Assembly (NCBI GenBank): GCA_963731035.1
Contig: CAVSUY010000008.1
Location: forward strand, 6,064 to 70,063
DNA length: 64,000 nucleotides
Direction: 5' to 3'
Source: JAANXG01 sp963731035
Lineage (GTDB): Bacteria; Pseudomonadota; Gammaproteobacteria; Arenicellales; JAANXG01
Made by a program: the position numbers and the translations under genes
Shown: piece by piece, positions 24,704 to 33,036 of the stretch
Position numbering within the stretch: the first letter of the stretch is position 1
How the letters are laid out: every line of letters starts with the position of its first letter
Notes under the pieces: generated by a model
Databases searched by the model: none
What the model saw: the letters and a program-made list of their open reading frames with translations, nothing else
Told to the model about the DNA's origin: nothing

Positions 24704-25357
24704 TCAATGCAAGGTCGGCGAAAGCGGGCCCGGGCCGATCTCCGTGAGCAACCTGGCGGCGGCCTCGATGTAGCTCCGTCGCTGAAGCAGGAGCTGCCAG
24801 CGGGTGCCTCCGAGCTGGGCGAACAACACTCCCGAGCGAACCCCGGCCAGCAGCGTGGCGCGAATTTGCGCCACCACGGGGGCATTGCTGAGATGAGCCT
24901 GCTCGCCCTGCACGATGATCCTGGGCTTGAGGTTGCTCAGGTTCGCCTTGTACAACTCGGCGAAGCGCTCGTAGATATCGGAACCAATGCCGCCCTGCCC
25001 GTCAACGGATACATCACGCTGGATATCGGCCAGCTCCTTCGAAACGCGCTCCACCAGCTCCTCCGAGCGATAGAAACTCCTGGAGAGCTGAATCAGCGCC
25101 ACCACGTACTTGGCGGCCTCTATATCACCCGCAGATCCACTCTGACGGCTGATGGAAAGCAGTCCCAGTCGGACACCCTCAATGCCGCCGAAGATCGAGA
25201 CCGTATTCAGGGCATCCACGATCAATACGCTGCGCATGCTGGCATGCAGCGGTTCCTCGTCGGCATAGCCGCGCCGGGCCAGTTGCCTGGCCAGAGCCGC
25301 CGCCTGGAATATGCCGGCCAGCGCCAGAGTCCTGTCGAGTTGGTTGGCTTCGCTCAC
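24704..25357 (-). CDS. hflD: HflD, lysogenization regulator homologue
   Basis: 217 residues from a GTG at 25357 (VSEANQLDRTLALAGIFQAA); the frame continues upstream but that part is a shadow of the neighbouring gene. Family features are LALAGIFQAAALARQLARRG, NTVSIFGGIEGVRLGL and an IRATLLAGVRSGVLFAQLGG C-terminal helix. In E. coli HflD is a peripheral membrane protein that affects lambda CII; its general role is unclear. It usually follows mnmA, but here it follows an S9 peptidase gene, with a four-base gap between the peptidase stop and the GTG. Confidence 0.8.
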   Translation of the reverse strand: MSEANQLDRTLALAGIFQAAALARQLARRGYADEEPLHASMRSVLIVDALNTVSIFGGIEGVRLGLLSISRQSGSAGDIEAAKYVVALIQLSRSFYRSEELVERVSKELADIQRDVSVDGQGGIGSDIYERFAELYKANLSNLKPRIIVQGEQAHLSNAPVVAQIRATLLAGVRSGVLFAQLGGTRWQLLLQRRSYIEAAARLLTEIGPGPLSPTLH

Positions 25358-25361
25358 GGCC

Positions 25362-27359
25362 TCAACTCTCGCTGGATTGTCCGTTGCGCTTCGAAACGCC
25401 CCGAGCGGCGTCCAGGACATTGCGGAAGAACCCGGTCTCCCGTTGCAGTGCGTCGATATTGGCCTCGCTGGATCTGAATCCGTGACCTTCTCCGGGATAC
25501 TCCACGTACTCGTATTCCTGGCCTTGCTGCTCCAAGGCCAGCGCAATCTCGCGCGATACGTCCGGCGGCACAACCTTATCCTCCAGACCCTGGAACACGA
25601 TCACCGGGCAGTGGATAGCGGACACGAAACGGATGGGCGATCGCGTGTAGAAGCGACTGTCGCGATCCGCGCCGACGCCCGGGCGGTAGGGCTCGCCGAT
25701 TAATCGGTCGGTGTACCGACCCTCGAACTTATGGGTGATCTGAGCCAGGGTTACCAGATTACCGATTCCGTAGTAGCAAGCGCCGGCGGCGAACACTGCC
25801 GGGAAGCGGGTCAGGGCGCTCAACACCGCGTACCCTCCCGCGCTGCGGCCGCGGATGAACACACGGTGCTTGTCGACCCAGCCGCGACGCGCGACGTACT
25901 CGATGGCCTTTACCACGTCCTCGGTGTCATACAAGCCCCACTGGCCGAGCAGCGACTGCCGGTAGGCTCGCCCATAGCCCGTGCTTCCGCGATAATTCAC
26001 GTCCAGGACTGCGAAACCGATGCCGGTCCAGTACTGGCGAGTCAGGTCCAGGGCGTTCGAGCAGCGCGCCGTGGGTCCGCCGTGGACCATCACCAGCAGC
26101 GGTGGAGACTCCCCGGCCGGCGCCCGGTAGTGCGGATTGCAGGGAGGATAAAAGTAGGCGTGAGCCGTCATACCCTCGCCGGTTGGAAACAGGACCGCCC
26201 GGGGCCGACTCACCGCATCGTCCGGAAGCAGCTCCTTCACGCCCTTGACCGTGGCGAGCCGGCCGTGCTGCCACAGCGTCATGACCGGAGAACGATCCCG
26301 GGCCGCGGACATCATCAGGGCTTCATTGGGTCCGGCACGCGAGAGCTGCCTGATGTCCACGGCGTCGGTTTCCACCTCCCGGGCACCCCCGCCGTTCTTG
26401 TCCACCATCACCAACTCGTCGCCTTCAGGGCCGCTTCGCACCGCGAGGATGCCGTCTTCCAGCACGACGTATCGGCGGTCGCCAAACACCCAGTGCGGCG
26501 CGCCATACTCTTTCCCGTCGAAGGTGAGCTGGGTGAACCGGCCGTCCCGAAAATGGAAAAGGTTCCAGAAGTCCGGCCTGGTTCCAGGGGCGCCGTTGCC
26601 GTCGATAGCCATGATCAGGCCACCATCGTCGGCAAACTCGAGCTGGCAGACAGACGTATCGGGCTGACCGATGACGCACTCGACGTCGTGCAGAGTCAGA
26701 CCGTCCGGACCATCCCTGTAGAAACCCAGCATGGCGTTGGACCGATCCCAGGGCATGTCCGGGTGGTCCCACTGCACCCAGGCAATACGGCGGTTCGCAT
26801 TGTCCAGCACCACATTGGCGTAGAAATCGTGTCCGTCGTGGAGCACACCGGGCTCGTGGACGATGCCGGGCTGCAACCGTACGAACGCGAGCAGGTTCCG
26901 ATTCTCATCGTCGGGCACTTCGTGCTCCATTACGCAGACGAGATATTCACCGTCCGCGGCCACGCAAAGATCGATGTATCGCCGCCCGCCGCCCAATTCG
27001 TCCGGCGGTGTTATGGGGACGGGTTCCGATTCGCCATTCAGTCGCTGGACATAGATGCGCTGGTCGGAGTCGTTAACAAAGTAGCAGCTGGCCCCTTGCA
27101 CCGTGTACGGGCAGCCCCCGTACTCGTGAACCCGGCTGCGAATCGAGAAGGCCTCCGGCGTCAAGCAGCGTTCGCTGCCCGTCTCGCCGCGCTGCATCAG
27201 CACCACGCGACCTCCCTCCCCGGCGCGGGCCTCCAGCCAGTAGGTGCAGCCACGGTGCCTGAGAGGATAGGTCGGCGTCGCGGGCTTTGCGAACAGGGTC
27301 TTGACGTCGAACAGACCGGTCCAGAACCCGTAGGGCACCGTTTTCCGCTGGTCAGCCAC
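25362..27359 (-). CDS. S9-family prolyl oligopeptidase-like serine peptidase
   Basis: 665 residues from a GTG at 27359 that overlaps the stop of the upstream gene (TAGTG). The N-terminal ~400 residues are a beta-propeller-type region. The C-terminal alpha/beta hydrolase has the nucleophile in GRSAGGY (Ser~506), the acid in FQGLEDKV (Asp~594) and the histidine in YPGEGHGF (His~626). No signal peptide is evident, so it is likely cytosolic and acts on short peptides. It is the middle gene of a three-gene unit with the DUF192 protein and HflD. Confidence 0.85.
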   Translation of the reverse strand: MADQRKTVPYGFWTGLFDVKTLFAKPATPTYPLRHRGCTYWLEARAGEGGRVVLMQRGETGSERCLTPEAFSIRSRVHEYGGCPYTVQGASCYFVNDSDQRIYVQRLNGESEPVPITPPDELGGGRRYIDLCVAADGEYLVCVMEHEVPDDENRNLLAFVRLQPGIVHEPGVLHDGHDFYANVVLDNANRRIAWVQWDHPDMPWDRSNAMLGFYRDGPDGLTLHDVECVIGQPDTSVCQLEFADDGGLIMAIDGNGAPGTRPDFWNLFHFRDGRFTQLTFDGKEYGAPHWVFGDRRYVVLEDGILAVRSGPEGDELVMVDKNGGGAREVETDAVDIRQLSRAGPNEALMMSAARDRSPVMTLWQHGRLATVKGVKELLPDDAVSRPRAVLFPTGEGMTAHAYFYPPCNPHYRAPAGESPPLLVMVHGGPTARCSNALDLTRQYWTGIGFAVLDVNYRGSTGYGRAYRQSLLGQWGLYDTEDVVKAIEYVARRGWVDKHRVFIRGRSAGGYAVLSALTRFPAVFAAGACYYGIGNLVTLAQITHKFEGRYTDRLIGEPYRPGVGADRDSRFYTRSPIRFVSAIHCPVIVFQGLEDKVVPPDVSREIALALEQQGQEYEYVEYPGEGHGFRSSEANIDALQRETGFFRNVLDAARGVSKRNGQSSES

Positions 27360-27844
27360 TATTGCAATGCTTTGACCGACCAGTCCCCCGCCGTAATCCC
27401 CTTCTCTTCGAAATACCCGGCGCGGGTCTCCAGAGCCGCCATCACCTCGCCGGGCGGGCTGTAGTACCGGTAGTGCGTGGCACCCAGCGTATACGGCTCC
27501 ATGCGCTGAATATCGAGGATCACCCCGTGCGGGTCGACGAAGGCGATATCCAGGGGCGCCTCGACGTTGTGCATGTGGAAGCTGGGACGATAGGCCCGAT
27601 CGAACTCAAAGTAGATCGACGTCGTGTTGATGGTTTGAGGGCAAATATACTGAAAGCCGCCACCCCGCTCACGATTGTCGTCGGCAATGCGCACGGGCAA
27701 CTCAATGCTCCGGTCTCCAGGCCCCTGCAGGGTGATTGCGGTTTCTGCCATCGAGTCCAGCGCAGCAGTCGATTCCTGGCAGTCCGCCCAGACGCCCGGC
27801 GCCGCGAGCATCAGGATTGCCAACAACCAGTACTTGGCCGCCAT
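27359..27844 (-). CDS. DUF192 family exported protein
   Basis: 161 residues. The signal peptide is MAAKYWLLAILMLAAPGVWA. The mature domain has ELPVRIADDNRERGGGFQYI, YRPSFHMHNVEAPLDIAFVD, GVILDIQRMEPYT and YFEEKGITAGDWSV, matching DUF192 (usually FxM/W-x-N, here FHMHNV). The family is widespread, small and periplasmic, with unknown function. First in an operon with the S9 peptidase; a 20-bp gap separates it from the aminotransferase gene. Confidence 0.8.
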   Translation of the reverse strand: MAAKYWLLAILMLAAPGVWADCQESTAALDSMAETAITLQGPGDRSIELPVRIADDNRERGGGFQYICPQTINTTSIYFEFDRAYRPSFHMHNVEAPLDIAFVDPHGVILDIQRMEPYTLGATHYRYYSPPGEVMAALETRAGYFEEKGITAGDWSVKALQ

Positions 27845-27863
27845 ACCCTAGTGTGCCCCGTCG

Positions 27864-28967
27864 CTAATAATCGGCCAGTACGACTTGAACGACGCGCGCG
27901 ACCTGCTCTTCGTTCATATAAGGATGAATCGGAAGAGATATGCTTTCCCGCGAAGCCCGGTCTGCGTTGGGAAGGTCGCCGGGCTCGTACCCCAGCCCCC
28001 GGTATACCGGCTGCAGATGCAGAGGTATCCGATAGCACAGGTTGAAAGCAATCCCTGCGGTCTGCAGGCGCTCCATGACACCGTCCCGGTCGGATGTCCG
28101 GATTGTATACAGGTTGTACACGTGCTCTCCGTGGGGCGATCCCGGCGTCACCACATCGCTGTCCTGGAAGCCGTGTTCGTACCAGGAGGCGACCTCTCGA
28201 CGCCTGGCTATTCCATCGTCGACGCGGCGCAACTTGATGCGAAGCAAGGCAGCCTGGATTTCGTCCAGTCGGCTGTTGCATCCGATTGCTTCGTGCACGA
28301 ACGTGGCGCTCGCACCGTGATTGCGAAGGCGCCTTATCCTCTCCGCAAGGTCGGCGTCCTGGAGAGTTATGATGCCGCCGTCTCCGTAGCATCCCAGAAC
28401 CTTGGTGGGATAGAAACTGAAACAGCCGAAGCCGCCCCAGCCCCCCACCGTCCGGCCTTCGTGGGCAGCGCCGAACGCCTGGGCACAGTCCTCGATCACC
28501 TCCACGCCGCGCCGCCGGGCGAGGGCCTCCAGTGCCGTCATGTTCGCCGGACAGCCGAACAGGTGCACCGGAATGACGGCACGGGTCCTGTCGTTGATCG
28601 CAGCTTCGACCTGGTCGATGTCAAGGTCGAAGCTTTCGAGTTCTATGTCGACGAATACCGGTGTCGCGCCGACCCGGGAGACAACCTCCGCGGCGGCAAA
28701 GAAGCTGTACGGCGTGGTGATCACCTCGTCTCCCGGCCCGACGTCCAGCGCCTGCAGCGCCAGCATCAGCGCGTCGGTACCATTGCCCACCGAGACCGCA
28801 TGAGGCGCGTCGACGCGGTCCGCAAACTCGCGTTCGAAAGCACGCACTTCCGGACCCATTATGAACGACCCGGACGCGCCGATGCGGCGGATCGCATCCA
28901 ACCACTCCGATTCCAGCTCTTTGAACTCCGATTTCAGATCGAGAAACGGAATGGGTTCTTCGCTCAT
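27864..28967 (-). CDS. DegT/DnrJ/EryC1 family aminotransferase (WbpE/WlbC-like)
   Basis: 367 residues from MSEEPIPFLDLKSEFKELES (an ATG three codons earlier overlaps the upstream gene). PLP enzyme of the sugar aminotransferase group. GNGTDALMLALQALDVGPGD binds PLP phosphate, EDCAQAFGA supplies the ring-stacking region, and FYPTKVLGCYGDGG holds the lysine. These enzymes transfer an amino group to keto-sugar nucleotides. With the downstream-neighbour oxidoreductase it resembles the WbpB/WbpE (WlbA/WlbC) step pair making 3-amino-uronic sugars for O-antigen. Only these two steps are present here. Confidence 0.85.
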   Translation of the reverse strand: MSEEPIPFLDLKSEFKELESEWLDAIRRIGASGSFIMGPEVRAFEREFADRVDAPHAVSVGNGTDALMLALQALDVGPGDEVITTPYSFFAAAEVVSRVGATPVFVDIELESFDLDIDQVEAAINDRTRAVIPVHLFGCPANMTALEALARRRGVEVIEDCAQAFGAAHEGRTVGGWGGFGCFSFYPTKVLGCYGDGGIITLQDADLAERIRRLRNHGASATFVHEAIGCNSRLDEIQAALLRIKLRRVDDGIARRREVASWYEHGFQDSDVVTPGSPHGEHVYNLYTIRTSDRDGVMERLQTAGIAFNLCYRIPLHLQPVYRGLGYEPGDLPNADRASRESISLPIHPYMNEEQVARVVQVVLADY

Positions 28968-29911
28968 ATCAAACATTCTTGGATCTTCTTCTGCACCAGC
29001 TCCGCCACCTTTAGGGCGCGTATCCCATCGTGCCCGTTAACGTATGGCTTCTGCTTCGTTGCGATGATGGACACGAAATGCTCCAGTTCTGCGTCCAATG
29101 GGGGTTTCGGCTTGACCTCGAGCCGCTCCTCGACCAGACCCGGATACAGCTGCCCCGGCTCCGGCGTCGTCTTGCGTACGATATCGATCTGCTGATCGAT
29201 GAAGTTCAGGGCGTAGTAGCCGTCGCTGCTGAAAACGCGGATCCGTCGAAACTTCTTGGCGGACACGCGCGACGCCGTGACGTTGGCGACCGCCCCGTTC
29301 TCGAATTCCAGACGGGCATTGGCGATGTCGACATGATTGGTCAGCACCGGAGAACCCACGGCGGAAACGTATTTCAGATCGGAGTTGACCAGCGACAGTA
29401 CGATGTCGATATCGTGAATCATCAGATCCGTCACCACGTCGACATCGGTGGCGCGCTCCACAAAGGTGCCCAGACGATGGACTTCGATGAAGCGGGAATC
29501 CCCGACTCGCTCCGCCAACGCCATGATACCGGCGTTGAAACGCTCCAGGTGACCGACCAAAAAAACGGTACCTGCTTGTTCGGCCCTGGCCACGAGTTTT
29601 TCGGCATCCTCCACCGTCGGCGCGACGGGCTTCTCCATGAGCATGTGCTTGCCCGCGTCCAGGTACGGCAGTCCCACCTCGTAATGGCAGCTGGTGGGTA
29701 CCGCTATGGAGACGGCGTCCACGTCATCGATCAGAGCGTACGGATCCGTATAGTAGGGGCAGGAGTGCCGGGCGCCGACCTTTGAAGCAGTGGCTGGCTC
29801 GATGTCCGCTACCCCGGCCAGACGCACCCCCGGCATGCGGGCGTAGATACTGGCGTGAATGCTGCCGAGATATCCCACCCCGACCACGCCGACGCGCAGC
29901 GGATCAGTCAT
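28964..29911 (-). CDS. Gfo/Idh/MocA family oxidoreductase (WlbA/WbpB-like)
   Basis: 315 residues. The Rossmann N-terminus is VGVVGVGYLGSIHASIYARM, and MEKPVAPTVEDAEKLV carries the catalytic-region EKP motif. H/D-rich HDIDIVLSLVNSDLKYV follows. NAD(P)-dependent dehydrogenase of sugar or nucleotide sugar. It overlaps the aminotransferase gene at 28964-28967, so the two products are likely made together. The first of the pair in transcription order. Substrate inferred from the pair. Confidence 0.82.
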   Translation of the reverse strand: MTDPLRVGVVGVGYLGSIHASIYARMPGVRLAGVADIEPATASKVGARHSCPYYTDPYALIDDVDAVSIAVPTSCHYEVGLPYLDAGKHMLMEKPVAPTVEDAEKLVARAEQAGTVFLVGHLERFNAGIMALAERVGDSRFIEVHRLGTFVERATDVDVVTDLMIHDIDIVLSLVNSDLKYVSAVGSPVLTNHVDIANARLEFENGAVANVTASRVSAKKFRRIRVFSSDGYYALNFIDQQIDIVRKTTPEPGQLYPGLVEERLEVKPKPPLDAELEHFVSIIATKQKPYVNGHDGIRALKVAELVQKKIQECLI

Positions 29912-30059
29912 GAGATACTCGTAGCAATCTGGACATGGGTTCCCGGCCGATTATAGTTTTGAAACGGGTCGCGGATTATAAACAAAGCCTCGGTTGGCCG
30001 CGCAAATTCCTTGCGCATTTTCGCCAGTTTAGTCAAATGTATCATCCCTATAGAACACT

Positions 30060-30902
30060 ATGAACGATAACGGCGTCAGAATCGTGCTGATTACCGGCTG
30101 CTCCTCCGGTATAGGCGCCTGCCTGGCCGGCGCCATCCATCAGCGCCAGGGTTACCGGGTGTTCGCCACCGCTCGTCGGCAGGCGGATGTGGAGCGGCTG
30201 CGCGCCACGGGCCTCGAGAGCCTGCAGCTGGATCTGTCCGACTCCGCCTCCATTTCAACGGCGGTGGAGCGGGTTCTCGACGCCGGCGGCGGTCGGATCG
30301 ACATCCTGATCAACAATGCCGGCTACGGCCAGCCCGGGGCACTCGAGGACCTCTCCCGGGACGCCTTGCGGGAGCAGTTCGAGGTCAACGTGTTCGGCAC
30401 CCACGAGCTGACCACGCGCGTGCTCCCGGCAATGCGCCGTCGCGGGCACGGACGAATCGTGCAGATCAGCTCCATACTGGGACTGATCTGCCTGCCGTTT
30501 CGAGGCGCCTACTGCGCCAGCAAACACGCGCTCGAGGCGCTCAGCGACACCCTGCGACTGGAGCTGCGCGGAACCGGCATCTACGTGAGCCTGATCGAGC
30601 CGGGACCCATCGAATCGCGGTTCCGGGCCAATGCCCGGGACCGTTTCGAATATTATGTGGATGGTGACCACAGCCCGCACGGGAAACCATACGAGGCGGT
30701 CCGGCAGCGGCTGCACAGTGGTAAGCCGGACCCCTTCACCCTGTCCCCCGAGGCGGTCCTCGAAAAGACCCTGCTCGCCATGGAGCAGAGGCGCCCGCGT
30801 GCCCGCTATCTGGTGACGGTGCCGTCCCAGGTGCTCGCCCGGCTGAGGATGGTCGTCCCGGATCGGCTTTTCGATGTCATCCTGGCCAATATCGCCCGAT
30901 AG
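30060..30902 (+). CDS. Short-chain dehydrogenase/reductase
   Basis: 280 residues. Cofactor motif ITGCSSGIGACLAG (TGxxxGIG), NNAGYGQPG, active-site Ser in VQISSILG and YCASKHALEALSDTL for YxxxK. A classical SDR with a C-terminal extension of the retinol/estradiol dehydrogenase-like type (LIEPGPIESRF). NADPH preference is suggested by the basic ARRQADVER after beta 2. Substrate unknown. Stands alone; the gap 29912-30059 is its promoter region, AT-rich relative to flanks, without a clear consensus. Confidence 0.85.
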   Translation: MNDNGVRIVLITGCSSGIGACLAGAIHQRQGYRVFATARRQADVERLRATGLESLQLDLSDSASISTAVERVLDAGGGRIDILINNAGYGQPGALEDLSRDALREQFEVNVFGTHELTTRVLPAMRRRGHGRIVQISSILGLICLPFRGAYCASKHALEALSDTLRLELRGTGIYVSLIEPGPIESRFRANARDRFEYYVDGDHSPHGKPYEAVRQRLHSGKPDPFTLSPEAVLEKTLLAMEQRRPRARYLVTVPSQVLARLRMVVPDRLFDVILANIAR

Positions 30903-31159
30903 CTGCGCTTCATCCTTCCAGCGACCCGTCAACCCCGCCCGCGGGTAGGGCGTTTAAGGTCGTACAGAATATCTGAGCAACTCAGAAGCTTCCACGGGGG
31001 CGGGAAAACGTCGTGGCAGCGGGACAACGTAACTCATTGATCAATGAGGGAAATCGGCGCCGGAGCGATTGGGCGCCGGAACGAGCGGGTTGAAGAGGGC
31101 CGGGAATTTAACGGCATTGTGCGGGTTACGCGCCATAGACAGAAAATGAGGTACTCGAT
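30903..31159. other. Intergenic region, probable promoter area
   Basis: About 250 bases before the Tyr/Gly-rich protein gene. TTGATCAA near 31036 and GGGCGCCGG dyads are visible, but no gene and no convincing promoter. Confidence 0.3.
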
Positions 31160-31495
31160 GTGATCCCCGTTAGGTCCCTGGCGGCCATTGCAGCCACAGC
31201 GGCGTTGCTGGCGTGGACGCCTGCGGCCGGCGCGGATACCGGTTTTTCCATCAGCGTTCACGGGGGAGACCGCTTTTCCCACGGCCGTTTCCATGCCGAG
31301 AATTATGGCCGATTCCAAGGTTATCCCCGCACTTACAGGTCTTACCGTTACCGCTACGGCTATCCCGGCTATTACGGTTGGCGTCCCTACTACGGGCCCT
31401 ACCGGCGTCCGGGATACACATACGGCGGCTTTTGGTCTCCGCGTCCCGTGGAGCCCCGTTGCATCTATCGCTACGGCTACCTGTATTGTCGTTAG
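31160..31495 (+). CDS. Small secreted Tyr/Gly/Arg-rich protein
   Basis: 111 residues from a GTG at 31160. A signal peptide (LAAIAATAALLAWTPAAGA) is followed by a repetitive mature part made of Tyr, Arg, Gly and Pro (YRSYRYRYGYPGYYGW, RPYYGPYRRPGYTYGG). It ends IYRYGYLYCR. Such proteins are common, exported and uncharacterised; many are predicted envelope-associated. It lies 8 bases before a sigma factor gene and may be its target or share its promoter. Confidence 0.6.
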   Translation: MIPVRSLAAIAATAALLAWTPAAGADTGFSISVHGGDRFSHGRFHAENYGRFQGYPRTYRSYRYRYGYPGYYGWRPYYGPYRRPGYTYGGFWSPRPVEPRCIYRYGYLYCR

Positions 31496-31503
31496 CAGAG
31501 CGT

Positions 31504-32226
31504 ATGCCAGACTTGAATTGCAACGCCGTTCCCGCCAACATCGATGCTGTCAAAGGCAACCCATCGGAGCACACCGGATCGACCATGGCGAAACCGCGCG
31601 ATCCCGACCAACGGCCTATAAAGGGATCGGCAGGCGGCGCGAGCGAAAGTCCCGATGAATCCGGCCAGTCTTACGCGAGCCTGGACGCTTTTTTCGAAGA
31701 CGTAGAGAAGCGCGCCTACCGCATGGCCGTGTATACCCTCAAGGATGAGCAAGGCGCGCTGGATGCGGTGCAGGATGCCATGCTCAAGCTGGTGGAGAAG
31801 TACTCCAACCGGCCGTCCTCGGAATGGCCGGCGCTTTTTTTTACTATACTTAGTAACAGGATGATCGATATCCAGCGGTGGGGAAGACTGCGGGAAGCGG
31901 GCGGGAAGCTCATATCGCTGTTTCGAAATCACGACAATGGAGACGAAGATCTCCTGGAGACCGGCCTGGGCTCGGACAACTTCATGGCCGAGCGGCCCGA
32001 GGTCGCAAGCTGGTCCCATGACTTACACAACAAGATTGATAACGCCGTAAGAAAACTGTCCGAGAGACAGCGGCAGGTATTCCTGCTCAGAGAATGGCAG
32101 GGTTTCAACGTACGCGAAACCTCTGAGATTCTCGGGTGCTCGGAGGGCAGTGTGAAGCAGCATCACTTTCGTGCGATGCAGGCGTTACGAAAGCACTTAG
32201 CAGGGGTGTGGGAAAATGAAGAATAA
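31504..32226 (+). CDS. Sigma-70 family (ECF-type) RNA polymerase sigma factor
   Basis: 240 residues from the ATG at 31504; another ATG at 31585 is also possible and would remove a non-conserved tail. Region 2 is FEDVEKRAYRMAVYTLKDEQ and MIDIQRWGRLREA. Region 4 is LSERQRQVFLLREWQGFNVR and ETSEILGCSEGSVKQHHFRA (helix-turn-helix). The separation between regions 2 and 4 carries an acidic insert. The anti-sigma-like gene overlaps by 11 bp, a standard arrangement for membrane-controlled sigma factors. Confidence 0.85.
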   Translation: MPDLNCNAVPANIDAVKGNPSEHTGSTMAKPRDPDQRPIKGSAGGASESPDESGQSYASLDAFFEDVEKRAYRMAVYTLKDEQGALDAVQDAMLKLVEKYSNRPSSEWPALFFTILSNRMIDIQRWGRLREAGGKLISLFRNHDNGDEDLLETGLGSDNFMAERPEVASWSHDLHNKIDNAVRKLSERQRQVFLLREWQGFNVRETSEILGCSEGSVKQHHFRAMQALRKHLAGVWENEE

Positions 32227-32665
32227 CCTTCCTCAGTCGGAGAAATTCGACTCTTTGCGGGCGGGTCTGCACGTCGAAGGCGTGGACTTCAAGGATACGG
32301 GGACGCCCAAACTCATCAACCGGGAAAACGCGTACTGGCAGCGCATCCTCGACTGTCTGGACGAGGGCAACAACAACCGCGCCCTTTGCAACCAGCTTCG
32401 AATCCGTAGGCGGCAGGTCTTGAGCGGCCAGTATACCCGCGGGCGCGGGACTGGTCTCCCGCGTTTCACCGTGGCCACCGCCGCAGGCGTCGTGGTGCTG
32501 GCTGCGGTCACCGCGTGGTTGTATCCGGTGGCTAAGGCGCCGGAGAGCGGTATCACCCAGACCGCATCTCTCAATATCAACGGCACCGACTTCAGCAACA
32601 ATATCGATTTTTACACCTGGCTGGAAAAGCAGTCGGATACGGTCGCCGATTCCGGCGGCAATTGA
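32216..32665 (+). CDS. Putative membrane-anchored anti-sigma factor
   Basis: 149 residues. The N-terminal ~85 residues are cytosolic, polar and basic. A single membrane helix, FTVATAAGVVVLAAVTAWLY (residues ~81-100), is followed by a short periplasmic tail. Topology, 11-bp overlap with the sigma gene and size argue for an anti-sigma factor, although no zinc-type HxxxCxxC motif is present. The stimulus is unknown. Confidence 0.6.
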   Translation: MKNNLPQSEKFDSLRAGLHVEGVDFKDTGTPKLINRENAYWQRILDCLDEGNNNRALCNQLRIRRRQVLSGQYTRGRGTGLPRFTVATAAGVVVLAAVTAWLYPVAKAPESGITQTASLNINGTDFSNNIDFYTWLEKQSDTVADSGGN

Positions 32666-32671
32666 CGGCGT

Positions 32672-32974
32672 ATGAAGGTCAGCAGTCTCAAGGGACTAGT
32701 CATGATATTGGCCCTGGGCAGCCTTGATCCGGTTCAAGCACAGGACAACCTGGCGCCCCCGGTGCAACCCGAGCAGTGGCAGCAGTTGTCACCGGATTCG
32801 CGCACCGAAATGCGGCGCCAGTACCTGCAGAGCCTCTCTCCCAACAAGCGCGAGGAATTGCGGACTCAGGTCAAGAGATTCAATGAAATGCCGCCGTCCA
32901 AGAAGCAGGAGCTCTGCCGGCGTTTCCAGAAGGACCGCGGCTACCTGCCGCCCGCCTGCCAGAAGCTTTTCTGA
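32672..32974 (+). CDS. DUF3106 exported protein
   Basis: 100 residues. A signal peptide (LKGLVMILALGSLDPVQA) precedes the QW-QLSPDSRTEMRRQYLQ and SKKQELCRRFQKDRGYLPPA pattern of DUF3106, a small periplasmic family often encoded next to sigma/anti-sigma pairs. It starts 6 bases after the anti-sigma stop, so it is in the same operon. It may act as the periplasmic sensor, which is inference. Confidence 0.75.
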   Translation: MKVSSLKGLVMILALGSLDPVQAQDNLAPPVQPEQWQQLSPDSRTEMRRQYLQSLSPNKREELRTQVKRFNEMPPSKKQELCRRFQKDRGYLPPACQKLF

Positions 32975-33036
32975 TTCGGGAAAGACCGCTCATTCGTCGT
33001 TCCTCGCCAGTTTTTCGCTCAAGTGCCTCACTGCGT

